A stretch of DNA of 64,000 nt from Prevotella sp. (lineage in GTDB: Bacteria > Bacteroidota > Bacteroidia > Bacteroidales > Bacteroidaceae): positions 21,573 through 85,572 of the forward strand of contig JAFSKJ010000069.1 of the NCBI GenBank assembly GCA_017449025.1. The letters are read 5' to 3'. Made by a program: the position numbers and the translations under genes. Shown piece by piece: positions 43,307-54,700 of this stretch. Each line of letters begins with the position of its first letter. Within the stretch, counting starts at the first letter, position 1. The notes beneath the pieces were generated by a model, which had not been told where the DNA came from, did not search any database, and was given only the letters and a program-made list of their open reading frames with translations.

Positions 43307-44548
43307 TTATTTGAAGTATGGTTTGTTCGACTTGATAAGCAGGTTGGTGAGCGACTGGCTCAGAGGGTGGAAACCGTAAAGGAAGTCGCTGGTGTAGGGC
43401 GTACCGCCGTTGATGACGCAGTGAACGTAGTCGTGGCAGGCCATGTCCATGGGTATGATGCCCACGGTGCCCTCATATTTCTTCAGGTCCTCAATCACCA
43501 GCGGGTGCAGGTTCGAGGCATTGGTGATATATCCGCGGGGCGACACCTCGGTATATGCCGAACAGTGGTTCACTATCCAGATGTTGCCGTCGGTGGCGGT
43601 GGCCTCACGGGCACTGTGCATCATGTCTATCACGGTCTGCTGCTTATTCTTCATGCGCAGCTCCGTGGTGGTCTTGTAGTAGTCCTGCTTGTAGAGCGTG
43701 GTCTTCACAGTGGTGTCTTCCATGTTGTACATGGCGCAGCTGCGCTGGGCCACAGGGTCGAGAGCCTCATCCACGTCGGGATCCTCGTCGGGCCAGTCGC
43801 AGTAGACTATGGGGTAGTGGAAGGCGGCATTCAGCGGGCGCAGGTCGTAGCGGCTCAGCCACAGTATCTTGCCGCGCATCTCGCCAACGGTGATGTCCGG
43901 GCGCCAGTTCTCAACAAACAGCCCCTGGTATTTCGCCTTGCTCAGCACCTTGTCGAGCAGCACCGTCCATTTGTTCTGGTTCTCCATGCCGTTGTCGGCC
44001 TGCAGCTTGGCAATGAAGAACTCCGTGGGATGGGCTTTCAGGTAGCCCTGCAGCTGGTCGATGGCCTCCTCGAAGGTGACGTCAATCTCGCTGATGCCGT
44101 GTGCCAGCCTCATAATCTGCTTCTCCGAGGGGGTCTTGGCCAGTGTGTCGATGCTCACCACGGGGCGGATGTCGAAGAACCTCAGGCCGCAGGCCATCTG
44201 CTCTTCAAGCGTAGACACCTGGCTGATGGCCGTCATGTTGAACACATATTTCATAATGGGCTGGTAGAAACCCATGCCGGTCATGGTGTCGTGGGTGCCG
44301 GGAATGCTCAGCTTGCACACCTTGGTGTCGTCCTTCACCATGCCCAACCAGTCGGTGATGGGCGTAGACAGGTCGTATGGCACGACGATGCTGTCCCGAT
44401 AGCCCTCGGAGAAGATGAACGGGGTGTCGATGGAGTTTTCGTCATAGACTTTCTCCAGGTCCTCGTCCTCACAGCTGTTAAGTGCCGTCATGGCTGTCAT
44501 GGCCAAGATGGCGTAAGTAAGTTTTTTGCTCATAAGCTTTCTTGTCAT
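43307..44548 (-). CDS. Phosphatidylinositol-specific phospholipase C-like lipoprotein
   Basis: A 413-residue protein with lipobox T-A-L-N-S-C; a start at 44533 (M-S-K-K-L) is equally possible. The PI-PLC X domain shows the first catalytic His in S-I-P-G-T-H-D-T-M-T, then L-R-F-F-D-I-R-P, the second His in L-A-H-G-I-S-E-I-D-V-T-F and F-F-I-A-K-L-Q. Bacterial PI-PLCs cut phosphatidylinositol or GPI-linked glycans; here it may act on inositol lipids of host or cell. First of the four-gene operon. Confidence 0.87.
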   Translation of the reverse strand: MTRKLMSKKLTYAILAMTAMTALNSCEDEDLEKVYDENSIDTPFIFSEGYRDSIVVPYDLSTPITDWLGMVKDDTKVCKLSIPGTHDTMTGMGFYQPIMKYVFNMTAISQVSTLEEQMACGLRFFDIRPVVSIDTLAKTPSEKQIMRLAHGISEIDVTFEEAIDQLQGYLKAHPTEFFIAKLQADNGMENQNKWTVLLDKVLSKAKYQGLFVENWRPDITVGEMRGKILWLSRYDLRPLNAAFHYPIVYCDWPDEDPDVDEALDPVAQRSCAMYNMEDTTVKTTLYKQDYYKTTTELRMKNKQQTVIDMMHSAREATATDGNIWIVNHCSAYTEVSPRGYITNASNLHPLVIEDLKKYEGTVGIIPMDMACHDYVHCVINGGTPYTSDFLYGFHPLSQSLTNLLIKSNKPYFK

Positions 44549-44584
44549 TATTGTTTGTATTCTTTCACGTTACTATATCTTACG

Positions 44585-44839
44585 AAAATTTCGTGCTATG
44601 CGGTTGGAATGACGCTGAAAGCGTCTACGCTCAGTAACCGCAGTGTCCGAAGGACCTGTGGAAACAAGAAGTCGGCAGAAAGCACTCTGAAAGAGTGCCC
44701 CAGCAGCAATATTGGGCGACCCATTTAGGGTCGTTGTCCTACCCTCACCTTCTCCGGGGGTGCTTCGCACCGTCCGGTTATTGAGAGGTGACCGCGTTGC
44801 GGTCATACTGCTGTTATACCGCACAGCACGGGAAATTTC
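44585..44839. repeat. Family A MITE-like repeat, copy 2
   Basis: About 255 bases with inverted ends (AAATTTCGTGCTATGCGG ... CCGCACAGCACGGGAAATTT) and the same internal hairpins as 39467 in reverse order. It fills the gap between PI-PLC and the 280-residue tail protein. Confidence 0.8.
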
Positions 44840-44882
44840 AGAGGACGGCATTTTCCGCCCCCTGAAACTGTTCAGTACAGGG

Positions 44883-45725
44883 CTACTTCACCATAACCTT
44901 CTTGCCGCCAACAATCATCAGGCCCTTGCGCAGAGCCGTGACACGCAGGCCGGTGATGGTGTAGGCGGGAGCCTCCGCGCCTGCTGCCGCAGCCACGCCG
45001 GCAACGCCCGTGGTTATGCCCTTGTTCTTGGCGTCATAGTACATCAGCGTAAAGGACTCGCCCTCCTCGCGCTGGTACACGTCGAACTCAGGGAATCCGC
45101 CCTCCTCCTTCGACCACTGGCTCACGCCCCGGCACTCGTCGCCCACGAAGGCGGCCACCATGTCGCCTGCAGCAGGCTTGATGCCTGCTGCGGCGAGGGC
45201 AGATGTAGCGTCGACGGATGTCACCACCGGATATTTCGACGAGCCGAGCGTGAAGGGAGGAATGAAGTCATCGTCAATGCCTAACTCCTCTCCCACGGTG
45301 TAGTTCTCGGTGAGCGAGAAGATGTGGTTCAGGCGACTGCAGTAGTATTTCAGCGTCACATTCACAGTCTCGTCGACCGACTCGTTGCCCCACACCTTCA
45401 GCAGGAAGGTGGTGGCATCGGAGTTGCTGTCGCCCACTATTGTGGCGGGCGCAGCCATTCCGCGCAGCTCGTCGTCGACGAAGAAGGCCATCAGGTCGTC
45501 GGCAGAGGCGTAAGGCTTCAGGGCGTCTTCCACCTCCACCAGCGCCACCGTCCAGTTCTCGAAGTTTTCCGTTGCCGGCTCCTGCCAGTCGGGGCGCGCC
45601 TGGTCATAGCTCCAGTCAACCTCCCACTGCGGGGCTTCGGGCACGGTGGTCACCGTGTATGCGCTCGCCTGCAACGCCATGGCTGCCGACAGGAGCATCG
45701 TGCTTAATAAATTCTTGATATTCAT
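44883..45725 (-). CDS. Exported tail protein with two paired beta modules
   Basis: A 280-residue protein: signal peptide ending A-L-Q-A-S-A, two repeated modules marked by D-L-M-A-F-F-V-D-D-E-L-R-G-M-A and D-M-V-A-A-F-V-G-D-E-C-R-G-V-S, then the shared tail YTITGLRV ... GLMIVGGKKVMVK. The D-x-V-x-A-F/Y-x-x-x-E-x-x-G motif also occurs twice near the C-terminus of the giant protein, whose gene ends 18 bases upstream, so the two are probably co-expressed and act together at the surface. No enzymatic motif. Confidence 0.8.
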   Translation of the reverse strand: MNIKNLLSTMLLSAAMALQASAYTVTTVPEAPQWEVDWSYDQARPDWQEPATENFENWTVALVEVEDALKPYASADDLMAFFVDDELRGMAAPATIVGDSNSDATTFLLKVWGNESVDETVNVTLKYYCSRLNHIFSLTENYTVGEELGIDDDFIPPFTLGSSKYPVVTSVDATSALAAAGIKPAAGDMVAAFVGDECRGVSQWSKEEGGFPEFDVYQREEGESFTLMYYDAKNKGITTGVAGVAAAAGAEAPAYTITGLRVTALRKGLMIVGGKKVMVK

Positions 45726-45743
45726 AATTCTTTCTGTTTTTAT

Positions 45744-48700
45744 TTACTTAATCACGACTTTACTGCCATTATGTATGTACACTCCCTTCTCCGTCGGGCG
45801 GTGAGGCAGCTTCACGCCACTGGTAGAGTACCACTGGCCCTCGTCGTCGCCGCCGAGTATGAAGCTGATGTCCGTCGGAGTGCCTTCAGTGAAGCTGAGC
45901 ACTGTGGGCTGGTCGGGGCTGCCCACCACGGCATCGGCGCTGAAGGTCATGGTCTTCGGGGTGGAGGCCACAATCTTGCCCTCGCGTGCTATGGCAAAGC
46001 GAACGGCGGCCGCATCGTCGCAGCCTATGCTCAGGTAGAGAGGCTCCGTGGCCTCAGCGGCCTCAGTGGTCTTGTCCACAACGGCTTCGCCCACCATTTC
46101 GCCTCCGGGTATGTAGGCCACAACCTTGTCGCCATCCTGCAGCTCAACGCCTGCCACGGTGGCCGAGACACTCATCGTGTGGCGGGCCTGCGAAGCAGCG
46201 GCACTGCTCCTGGCACCCAGCGACCAGTCCTCGTGGAAGTTGCTGTCCAACTCGAAGAACGGATAGGAGAACGATGCTCTTGTGGCGCCCTTGCGCAGCA
46301 ACATGTAACCCTCGCCGGGCTTCATATACTGCAGGCTGCCGCGCCAGCGTCCGGTGTTGCCCGACTTGGTGAAGTAGGCAAACTCGGTGTGGCTCTTTAT
46401 CACGTCGCCCTGCTGTGCATAGTCGTAGTAGTCGCTCAGGGCAGTCTCAACGGTCAGGTTGGTCATTGGCGTGTAGCCGATGGCGTTCCACCCCTGCTTA
46501 ACAGTGATGGTGCGGTCGGCCTTCTCCTTGACCACGGTGCCGCCGATGGGGAATGTGCAGTCCTTCTGCACCTTGATGGCGTATGCCTTCTTCGGAGATA
46601 TGGACAGTCCCTGCGTGCTGCCTTTTGCTATCCAGCGCTTTTTCTTATAGGTCAGCGTCATGTCGCTGCCCATGTCGGTAAGTATGTCGCCATTGCTCCA
46701 CGGCATGCTGCTGAGCAGCTTGTTAACGTCGTTCAGCTGGTCGCTGCTCACGTTGAACGATACCCAGTTCCAGCCCTCCTTGAGGGAGAAGTTCTGAACG
46801 AAGGCCTCGCCGCCGTCGAAGCGAACGGGAGTGTCGGTGCCCAGCACGCCAGACTTCTGGAACGTGATGGCCTGGTCGGGCGTCAGCACTATCTCACGAC
46901 CGGTGCTGTACTGCCACAGGCGGAAGTTCAGCTCGCGGCCACTGGCCTGGTTGTCGTAGATTGTCAGGTACAGGCCGTTCTCGCCGGTCTGCACATTGTG
47001 GCTTATATTGGCGAAGCCGTGGCATACGTTCTCGTTGTCGAACACGCCCACAATGTCGCGCGAGTCGGTGTCAAGCTCACCGTACAGGTACACCTGTCCG
47101 CTTATGCTCATCGAGTTCTGCAGCAGGCTGCGGTCAATGGTGTCGGCCCACTCAGGCTGATCGCCCTCGATGGTCAGGTTCAGGTAGAACGGCTCGGTGA
47201 TGCCATCCTCGTCGGTAAGATAGAGTATTTCATTATACGTACCGATGTTCAGGTCCTTGCTCACCGTGGCAGTGACATAGTCCATGGTCTGCGGGGCTAT
47301 AGCGTCGCTATACTTGCTCAGCTTAAGCCAGCGCGGGCAGTTCTCTATGGTGTAGGTGTGGCTCTGTGCACCGTTGTTGTAGAACGGCAGCTCAGTGCCC
47401 TCGCCGCTACCATACTTGATAGTAGCATCGAACCTGTTCACCAACCACTGCAGGCTGCTGTTGGTAACATAGTAGCAGGCCGTCTGCGGCGATGCCATGG
47501 TGTTGCCGTTCAGGTCCTCTATGTCGCGCAGCGTCACGTAGATGTTGCGGTGGTTCAGCTTGGCGTTAGACTCGTCGAGTTCCACCAGCACCTGGTTGCC
47601 GCGGCCTATGAACGAGAACTTCAAGTTCGTCACCTCCTCGTAGGGCACCACGGGTGCAGACTGCGTCTTGTCGAAGTGCGTCAGCACCACTTCCTCATCG
47701 TCCACGAACAGGTAGTCGCGCACCAGGGTGTCGGTGGGCTTCTTAGTCTCCGGGTCGAGTTGGTAGCGGGGCTTGCCCTGGTCGTCCAAGTAGAGTTTCT
47801 TGCTGTAGACGTAGGGCACCAGCTCTATGCTGTTGTCCTTCTGGCGCTCCTGGCGGTCGAACGGCAGGTAGGTCAGCAGGCCGGCCTCGTCGCCGTTGGG
47901 GCTCTTGGTGGCGTAGGTGTCCACAAGCCTCTCAGGCAGTGCCTGGGCGAAGAACATCAGTTCGTCCACATTACCCTTCAGCGGGGTCAGGCCGTCCTGT
48001 CTCAGCAGGGTGTCCTTCTCGTTCACCACGTCGTAGCGGCTGGCACCGATGAGCGGATAACCGCCGCTGATGCCGCCGAGCGAGTCGGTCTCGAAGGTGG
48101 TGCGCAGTTCCTTATCCACGTAGATGTTGGCCACGCTGCGGCCGCGGTTAACGGTCATGGCGTAGTGGTGCCACTGGCCGTCGCTCCAGTCGCCGGGCAC
48201 CTCAGTGGCAAAGCCGTTGGAGCGGTACATCAGCTTGTCGCCCTCGAAGCCTATGTGGAACTGGTTCTCGGCGCCGTTGTCCTCCTTCAGTCCGCGACCG
48301 TTGGAGAGCAGCGTGCCGCGGCCCTCGGCGTCGGTCTTGAACCAGAACATCAGCGTGTAGTCCTGCTCGTCAGTGCGGTTGATGGCGTTCTTGTCAAGCT
48401 GTACGCCCTTGTCAGCCTTCTCCAAGTGGAGCGACAGGCCCTGCGGTATGGCCCAAGAAGCGCCCATCAGCTTGGCGTTGGCACCCTGGGTGTGGTCGAT
48501 GACATAGTCGCCCGAGCCCTCGTTCATCGGGTAGTAGTCCACGAGGTCCTTCTCATAGCCCGTCAGGTGGTGTCCGCCGTAGGTCGAGCCGATGAGTGTG
48601 CCGTCCATGGCATTGTACCACAGGCGGGCCTCCATCATGCAGCCCTCGTAGAACGTGCTCTCGCTGCGGTCATGCTCGTTGGTGCGTCCGAAGATGAGCG

Positions 48701-51700
48701 GACCCGTGCCGTAGTAGAGCGACGTGAGCTTCTGGCGGCCCACCTCCACGCCACCGTGGTAGAGGGTCATCACGCTGTCGGTCTGGTTCAGCACTAAAGC
48801 CACCTGCTGGAAGATGTTCTTAGGCATTTCCACGTTGGCCGTCAACGTCTGGTCATTCACCACGGCCTTCAGCTTGAAGTCAGAGGTCAGCCACAGCTGC
48901 AGCTTCTGGCCGTTGGAGCCATGCGAGAAGAGAGGCATCTCCTTGCCCGTCTCAGTGGGCTTCACCATCAGGTCGATGGTCACGCTCTTGCCGCTGAAGT
49001 TGCGCTTGGCCTCGCTCTCCACGCTGGCCGTAGCGCCGTCGAACTGCACACTCACCATCTCCGACAGCGAGTTGTTGTTCACCTCGCCCTTCACCTCGAA
49101 GTTGGTGATGGCGCTCAGGTAGTTGTATTCAATGTCCTCAGAGAAGTTGAACACTATGTCGTCGCCGGCGGTCAGCAGGCCGCTCTTCGGTTCGGGTGTG
49201 CCGAACAGCTGCGGACGGCGCGTGTCCTTGATGCCGCTGATGACCTTCGACGACGTGGTCAGGAAGTCATTGCCGTTGCGGCAGAACAGCACGGCACGCA
49301 GGTCGTAGCTGCGCTCCATCACCCAGCCCTCGCCGTAGAACTGCGTCACGATGTTGCCGTTCTCAGGTATCAGCTCCCTCACGCCGTTGGCCATGGCCAT
49401 CAGCGAGTCGCTGGCGTAGTACGAGCAGAGGTTCGTCCACGAGTCGTCGCCACGCTGAGACTCCTTGTACTGGAACTCAATGTGGTCGAAGTTGTGCTGA
49501 TGGCGGTCGAAGCCGTTGATGGTCACGGGGATGTACCAGCCGAGCTTGCCGTCCTTCTGGGCGTTGGTGTTCAGTACCCACTTGTCGCCCGGCGTTGCGA
49601 TGGCCACGCCGCCCGCCTCGCGCAGGAAGTGGACATCGAACGTGGTCATGGCGTAGGTGTGCTCAGCGTCGGTGGGCGACATCACACCAATGACCAGGCC
49701 CTCATAGTCGAAGCCCTGACCGGCGCGTACCTCCATCTGCAAGGCCGTCTCAGTGCCGGAAGTGCACGTGACGGTCATGCCGGCGGTGGTCAGCGTCTGT
49801 CCGTTGATGCTGATCTTCGCGCCCTGCGGGTTCAGCTGGTCGGGAACGAACACTTGCAGCAGCGTCAGGCCGTCGGTGGCCTCAGGCTTCTCGCTGTCGT
49901 TGCCCACATAGACGGTGAACCGGGCAGCGTCGTCGATGGCCACGCCGCTCACGCTCTGTTTGTCCAAGCGAATCTTCGGGTTCACAATCTTCAGTGTGCG
50001 GGCGTCGAGCTGAGTACCCGGGCTATAGACCTTCGTCACGCGCTGGTCCTCCCACGGGTTCTGTGTGGCACCGGCAATGGTGCGGAAGATGAAGCCGCGC
50101 GGACCGTTGATATTCACAGCCTTGAGCGACTGGCTCACCTGATCTGACACCATGTCATAGAAACTGTTGAAGTTGTCGTTCGTGAAGACGTTAGTAACAG
50201 GCACATCTTTCGACTGGTCGGAGCCGTCGTAATATGCGCGATAGACATCGACATTCAGGTGACTCGCCGGGTCGCAGGCAATGGTGAACGACTCTGTGCG
50301 GTTGTACGAGCGAGCCTCTGAGTCGGCACCAACAGAGGTGTAGGAGGCTATGGGGAACAGCGACCAGCGGAGATACTTGCCTGCGAAGGTAACCGAAGAT
50401 GACGTACCATCGTCTAAGTCCATGTGTACACCCGATACCGTCGGGGTTGCCCATGCATTCATTTCTTTCAACGACAGGGCTATCGCGCTGGCAAACGAAC
50501 CTGCTATGCCGATTGCCGAGAAGGCTTGGCTGGCACCCGCGCCCAGTCCGAAATAGTCAACCTCGGTAGCGATGGGGAAGTAGTTCGACCACGACGACGA
50601 GTAACTGGCGTCGAAGGTCTCGCTGTAGTTCACGCCTGCAGCACCGGCCACGTCGAAGTTGTTCAACTTGTCGCGGGCATGCAGTTTCTCGGACTCGTTC
50701 TGGGCTATCATGTCTGCCCAGGCCTTGATAATCTGGTACTTCTCGCCCACCTCGTCGCTGAAGTCTTCCTCTGCAGCGTGCGTAGGCAGCACCACCAAGT
50801 AGTTGATGCCCGGTTGGGGCGTGTCGATGGTGGTGTTGTAGGCGTGGCCGTCGATCTTCTTGTTGACCACGGCAAACGTAGAGTCGGTAGGCATGCGTAG
50901 CGACAGATAGACGGGCTTCTGCGTATTGTCGGCTATCGTCTGCGCCTCCTCCTTCGTACCAAGGTACATCAGGTCGATAATCTCCTTCGCCTTGGTGGGG
51001 ATAATCTGCGTCAGCAGTTGCTTCTGCGAATAGATGAAGTTCGACTGAATCTTCGGGCCGTAGCCTAAGGCCAGGTCGCGAATAAGGTGGATGGTGTCGC
51101 CCTTGGCGTCAAGGCCAGAGGCTATCACCGACACCGTGCCATAGTCGGCGTACTTGCCCACTTCAGACTCCACCTTCGTCTTGCTCAGATACTGGATGTT
51201 GTCCTTGCCTAAGCGGGCAGCCATACCCTTCAGCATATCGTTGGTCACAGCGCGGATGGTGGACATGGGTTTCACCACCACGTTCTGCACAGAGCCGATG
51301 TAGAGGTCGGCATCGGCACCCACCATCGACGGGTCGCCACTGGTACTCACGTTGTTGCCCACGACCATCGTGTGTGAGAAGGCCTTGCTGCCGCTGCCGT
51401 TATACACGAACATGTCGATATTCGAATCGGACTGGTCGGCACCGTGGATAGGACCTACGGCAGTACCTATACCTTCTGGCGCTAATACTTGAGCCGTCAC
51501 GGTCTCCAGTTTGTCACCCACCTTGAGGTTGGCGAAGAGTCCGGCCGCCAGTGACAGGTTCATCATGTACGAATAGTTGATGGTAGCGCCCTTGGCCAGC
51601 GTGTTGGTGCTGTAGGCTCCTGGCGGGTCGCGCAGGATGTCGTAGAGGATGGGAGCGCCCTCGGTCATGATGTCCTGGCCGGCACCCACGGGGAACATGT

Positions 51701-54700
51701 TCATCACGTAGCCTTGCAGCGGCTCGGCCTGGATGAAGGTGCCGTCGCGCTCAACGGTGAAAGTCACCGTGCGCAGACAGTAGCTCATGTTCGAGGTCTG
51801 GTCGGCCTTTAGGGTGAAGACGCACTGTCCCAGGCTGTCCAGCTTCTGAGGCTCCTTGATGGTGTTCTGGTCATCAAACGACATTGCCCTCATGCCGTTC
51901 TGCATGTAGGCCACGCCGCCCTTCAGCGGCACCATATCTGCACGGCCCAGCGGGTCGTTGTTGTACTGGTAGCGCTCGCCCACCTGCAACTGGATGTTGT
52001 ACTTGCGCCCTATGCTGAACACGGGGTATCCGAAAGTGTAAGTGGGATAGTTGGCAAGAACAGGCTCTGGACCATGGTCGTCTGTGGGCTTGGAGTCTAT
52101 ATTGCCACGACAGGTCAGCGACAGTTCGCCCAACTGTAACTCGTACCCCTCGTATGTTCCAATATTCCCCCACGTGGTGCTGAGAACTTCGAACCGGAAG
52201 AACTGGCAGAAGCTATGGTCGGGCACATCAAAATTATACGTTTTGAGGTTGTAGGCACCCATGCCTGCATCGGCAGTTTCCATCAGCACTGTCCATTCAT
52301 CACTTTCGGTGGCACGCCCTAACAGGCGCATGGCCTTGGGGTTGCGCCCATCGTATGTCTGTGTGTCATCGCCTGTGGTCAGGTCGAGCGTACTGAGGCT
52401 GACGAGTTTGTCGGTCTTGAAAGTAACCCACCACCCGCAATCATCGGAGACAACACACCATTTGGTGTTTGGATTGCCATCGAACAGGTTCTCATACGAA
52501 TCGTTGCCGCTCTTCACATGGCTTGCGTCTTGCGGCGTAATATTCGGAGTATGGGTGTATTTTTCAAACGGGTTGATATAATTGGTATATCCCGCTATAG
52601 TCTGATATACAAGGGGTATCTGCGTCACCTCGCCCGTCAGCTCGGTAGCGGCGTAGGTCTTGTCGCCGAAGTAGTCGAAGCTGTCGTAGCCCACCTGCTT
52701 GTAGGTTACTTCCACGGGGCTGTGGTAGATGCGGTTATACACGGCGTGATACTTGGCCGTGGGGTTCTCCACGCGCTCCTCGTCAGCGTCGTAGTAGATG
52801 CCGTCGTAGCTGACCTTCAGCGTGTCGAGGCAGTCGGTCAGGTCGATGACCTCGCTCACCTGTCCCTCCTGGAACAGCGTGGGATAGCCTTTGCAATATA
52901 CCTGCTGCACCTTCCAGCGCACGGGCGGCAACTGCAGCGTATATTCGCCCGTCGTTGCGTCGGGCCATACGGTCATGCGCTTGCGCTCCGTCTTCACCGT
53001 GGTGTAGTGCTTGTCGCCGTTGCGCGGATGGCGCACCACCTCCTCGCGCTCGGTGCGGTTGGGGTGCTGGTTGTCATAGACCAGCCACGACGTGTTGTCG
53101 CCCTCAAGGGTAAGCACTACGGTCAGCGAGTCGCCTAAGTTGTTCTGCGACAGGTTGTTCAGCAGGGGCTTCTGACCCTGGTCGTCGCCGCCGACCACAC
53201 GGCCTGTCAGCGTCACCTTCGTGGCATCGTAGAAGTAGATGCCGGCCACGTCGGCGGTCAGGTTCTGCTTCTGGCTGTTCTTATACCAGCCGTCGTTGGT
53301 GAAGACGTGCTTGTCCATCACGGCCTGGATGGTGTGCTGGCCGTCGAGCACGCGGAACGAGAACGAGCCATCGTAGTCGGTCTCCACATACTTGCCTTGG
53401 GCATTGTGGATGCGGTTGCCATCTACCAGGAAGTTGACACCCTTCACAGGGATGCTCGTGCCGTCGTACATCACGTAGCCTGAGAAGCGGCGACCGTTCT
53501 CGATGGTGAACTCGCGCAGCGTCACGTTGTTGCTCGTAGCGTCGAAGGTCACCAGCATGGGATCGATGTTGATGCCGCTCTCGGCCACGGGGCCTACACT
53601 GTAGGTGGCCGCTGTCTGGCCCTGGTACGACAGTTCGTCTTGCTCGAAGTAGCCACTCTCGTCGGTCTGCACGCGGGTCACCTCATTGCCGTCATAGTTG
53701 ATGGCCACCCAGATGCCGGGCGCGCCGGTGCCGTCGTTGAAGCGCACATAGCCCTCCACGCGGCCGGTGTGCTTACACTCGCCCACCTTCACCTCGGTCT
53801 CGGTAGTGGTGATGCCCTCGCAGTCGTTCACGGCCTCCACCTTATATTGATACGTAAGCAGTGGCGACACGCTCGTGTCCTCGTAGCTCAGGTCGGTCAG
53901 GCCCGTAGCCACTTCCTGCCACTGGTCGTCACCCTGACCCACCACGCGGCGCAGCACGCGGAAGTAGTCAATAGGCTTGTGGTCGGTGTCCCACGACAGC
54001 AGCACGCTGCTCTGCCGCGTCGTCGTCATCAGCACGGAGTCTATCGTTCCCGTGTTCTTATGGTAGAACAAGCCCTTCAGGTTCGGGTCGTTGACGGTGG
54101 CGTACTCCTGGTATTCCACCGTAGTCGTGGCGGGCACAAGATTGTCGCCCTCCATCGTCCAGCCGCTGCTGAAGTAGTGGGCCAGGTCTTCATCCGTGGC
54201 ACCGATGATGCTACTATTCAATACAGGCAGCACTTTGCCGTCTCCCACATACCAGCCAGTGCCCAACCTCGAGGCCAAATCGCTTGCTGACAGGGAGCCT
54301 ACACTGTTCCACAATTCGCGTCTGGGCATCTTGGGCCGCGCATCATTGCCATCCGCATACCAACCATCGCCCAGTTTCTGAACCATCTCTGACACATTGG
54401 AGACGGCTTTGTCGATGTCGTACCACTCGTCCCTGTCTCCGTAGGAATAGTTATTGTCGCTGACACCGTTATTACCAATACGCTGTCTTCCCTCAAAACC
54501 GAGTGCTCTGGCACCCACGTAGTAATAGTGTCCGTTTTCCAGACAATTGGTTATCGTAGCAAAACCAATGTCGCCTGCATAGCCGATGAATGCTCCTACG
54601 TAGGAGTTATCACCGACTGCTCCATCGTTACCGGCACTGATGGCACCGTCGAACAGACAGTTGTTGATGGTGTGCTGAGTATCATGTCCGTGGCCGATAA

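Noticed and set aside
45771-48797. A 1008-codon plus-strand open frame opposite the giant gene
   Set aside because: It is antisense to well-supported domains of the giant protein, has biased His/Val/Gly-rich composition typical of a shadow frame, and no promoter or family match.
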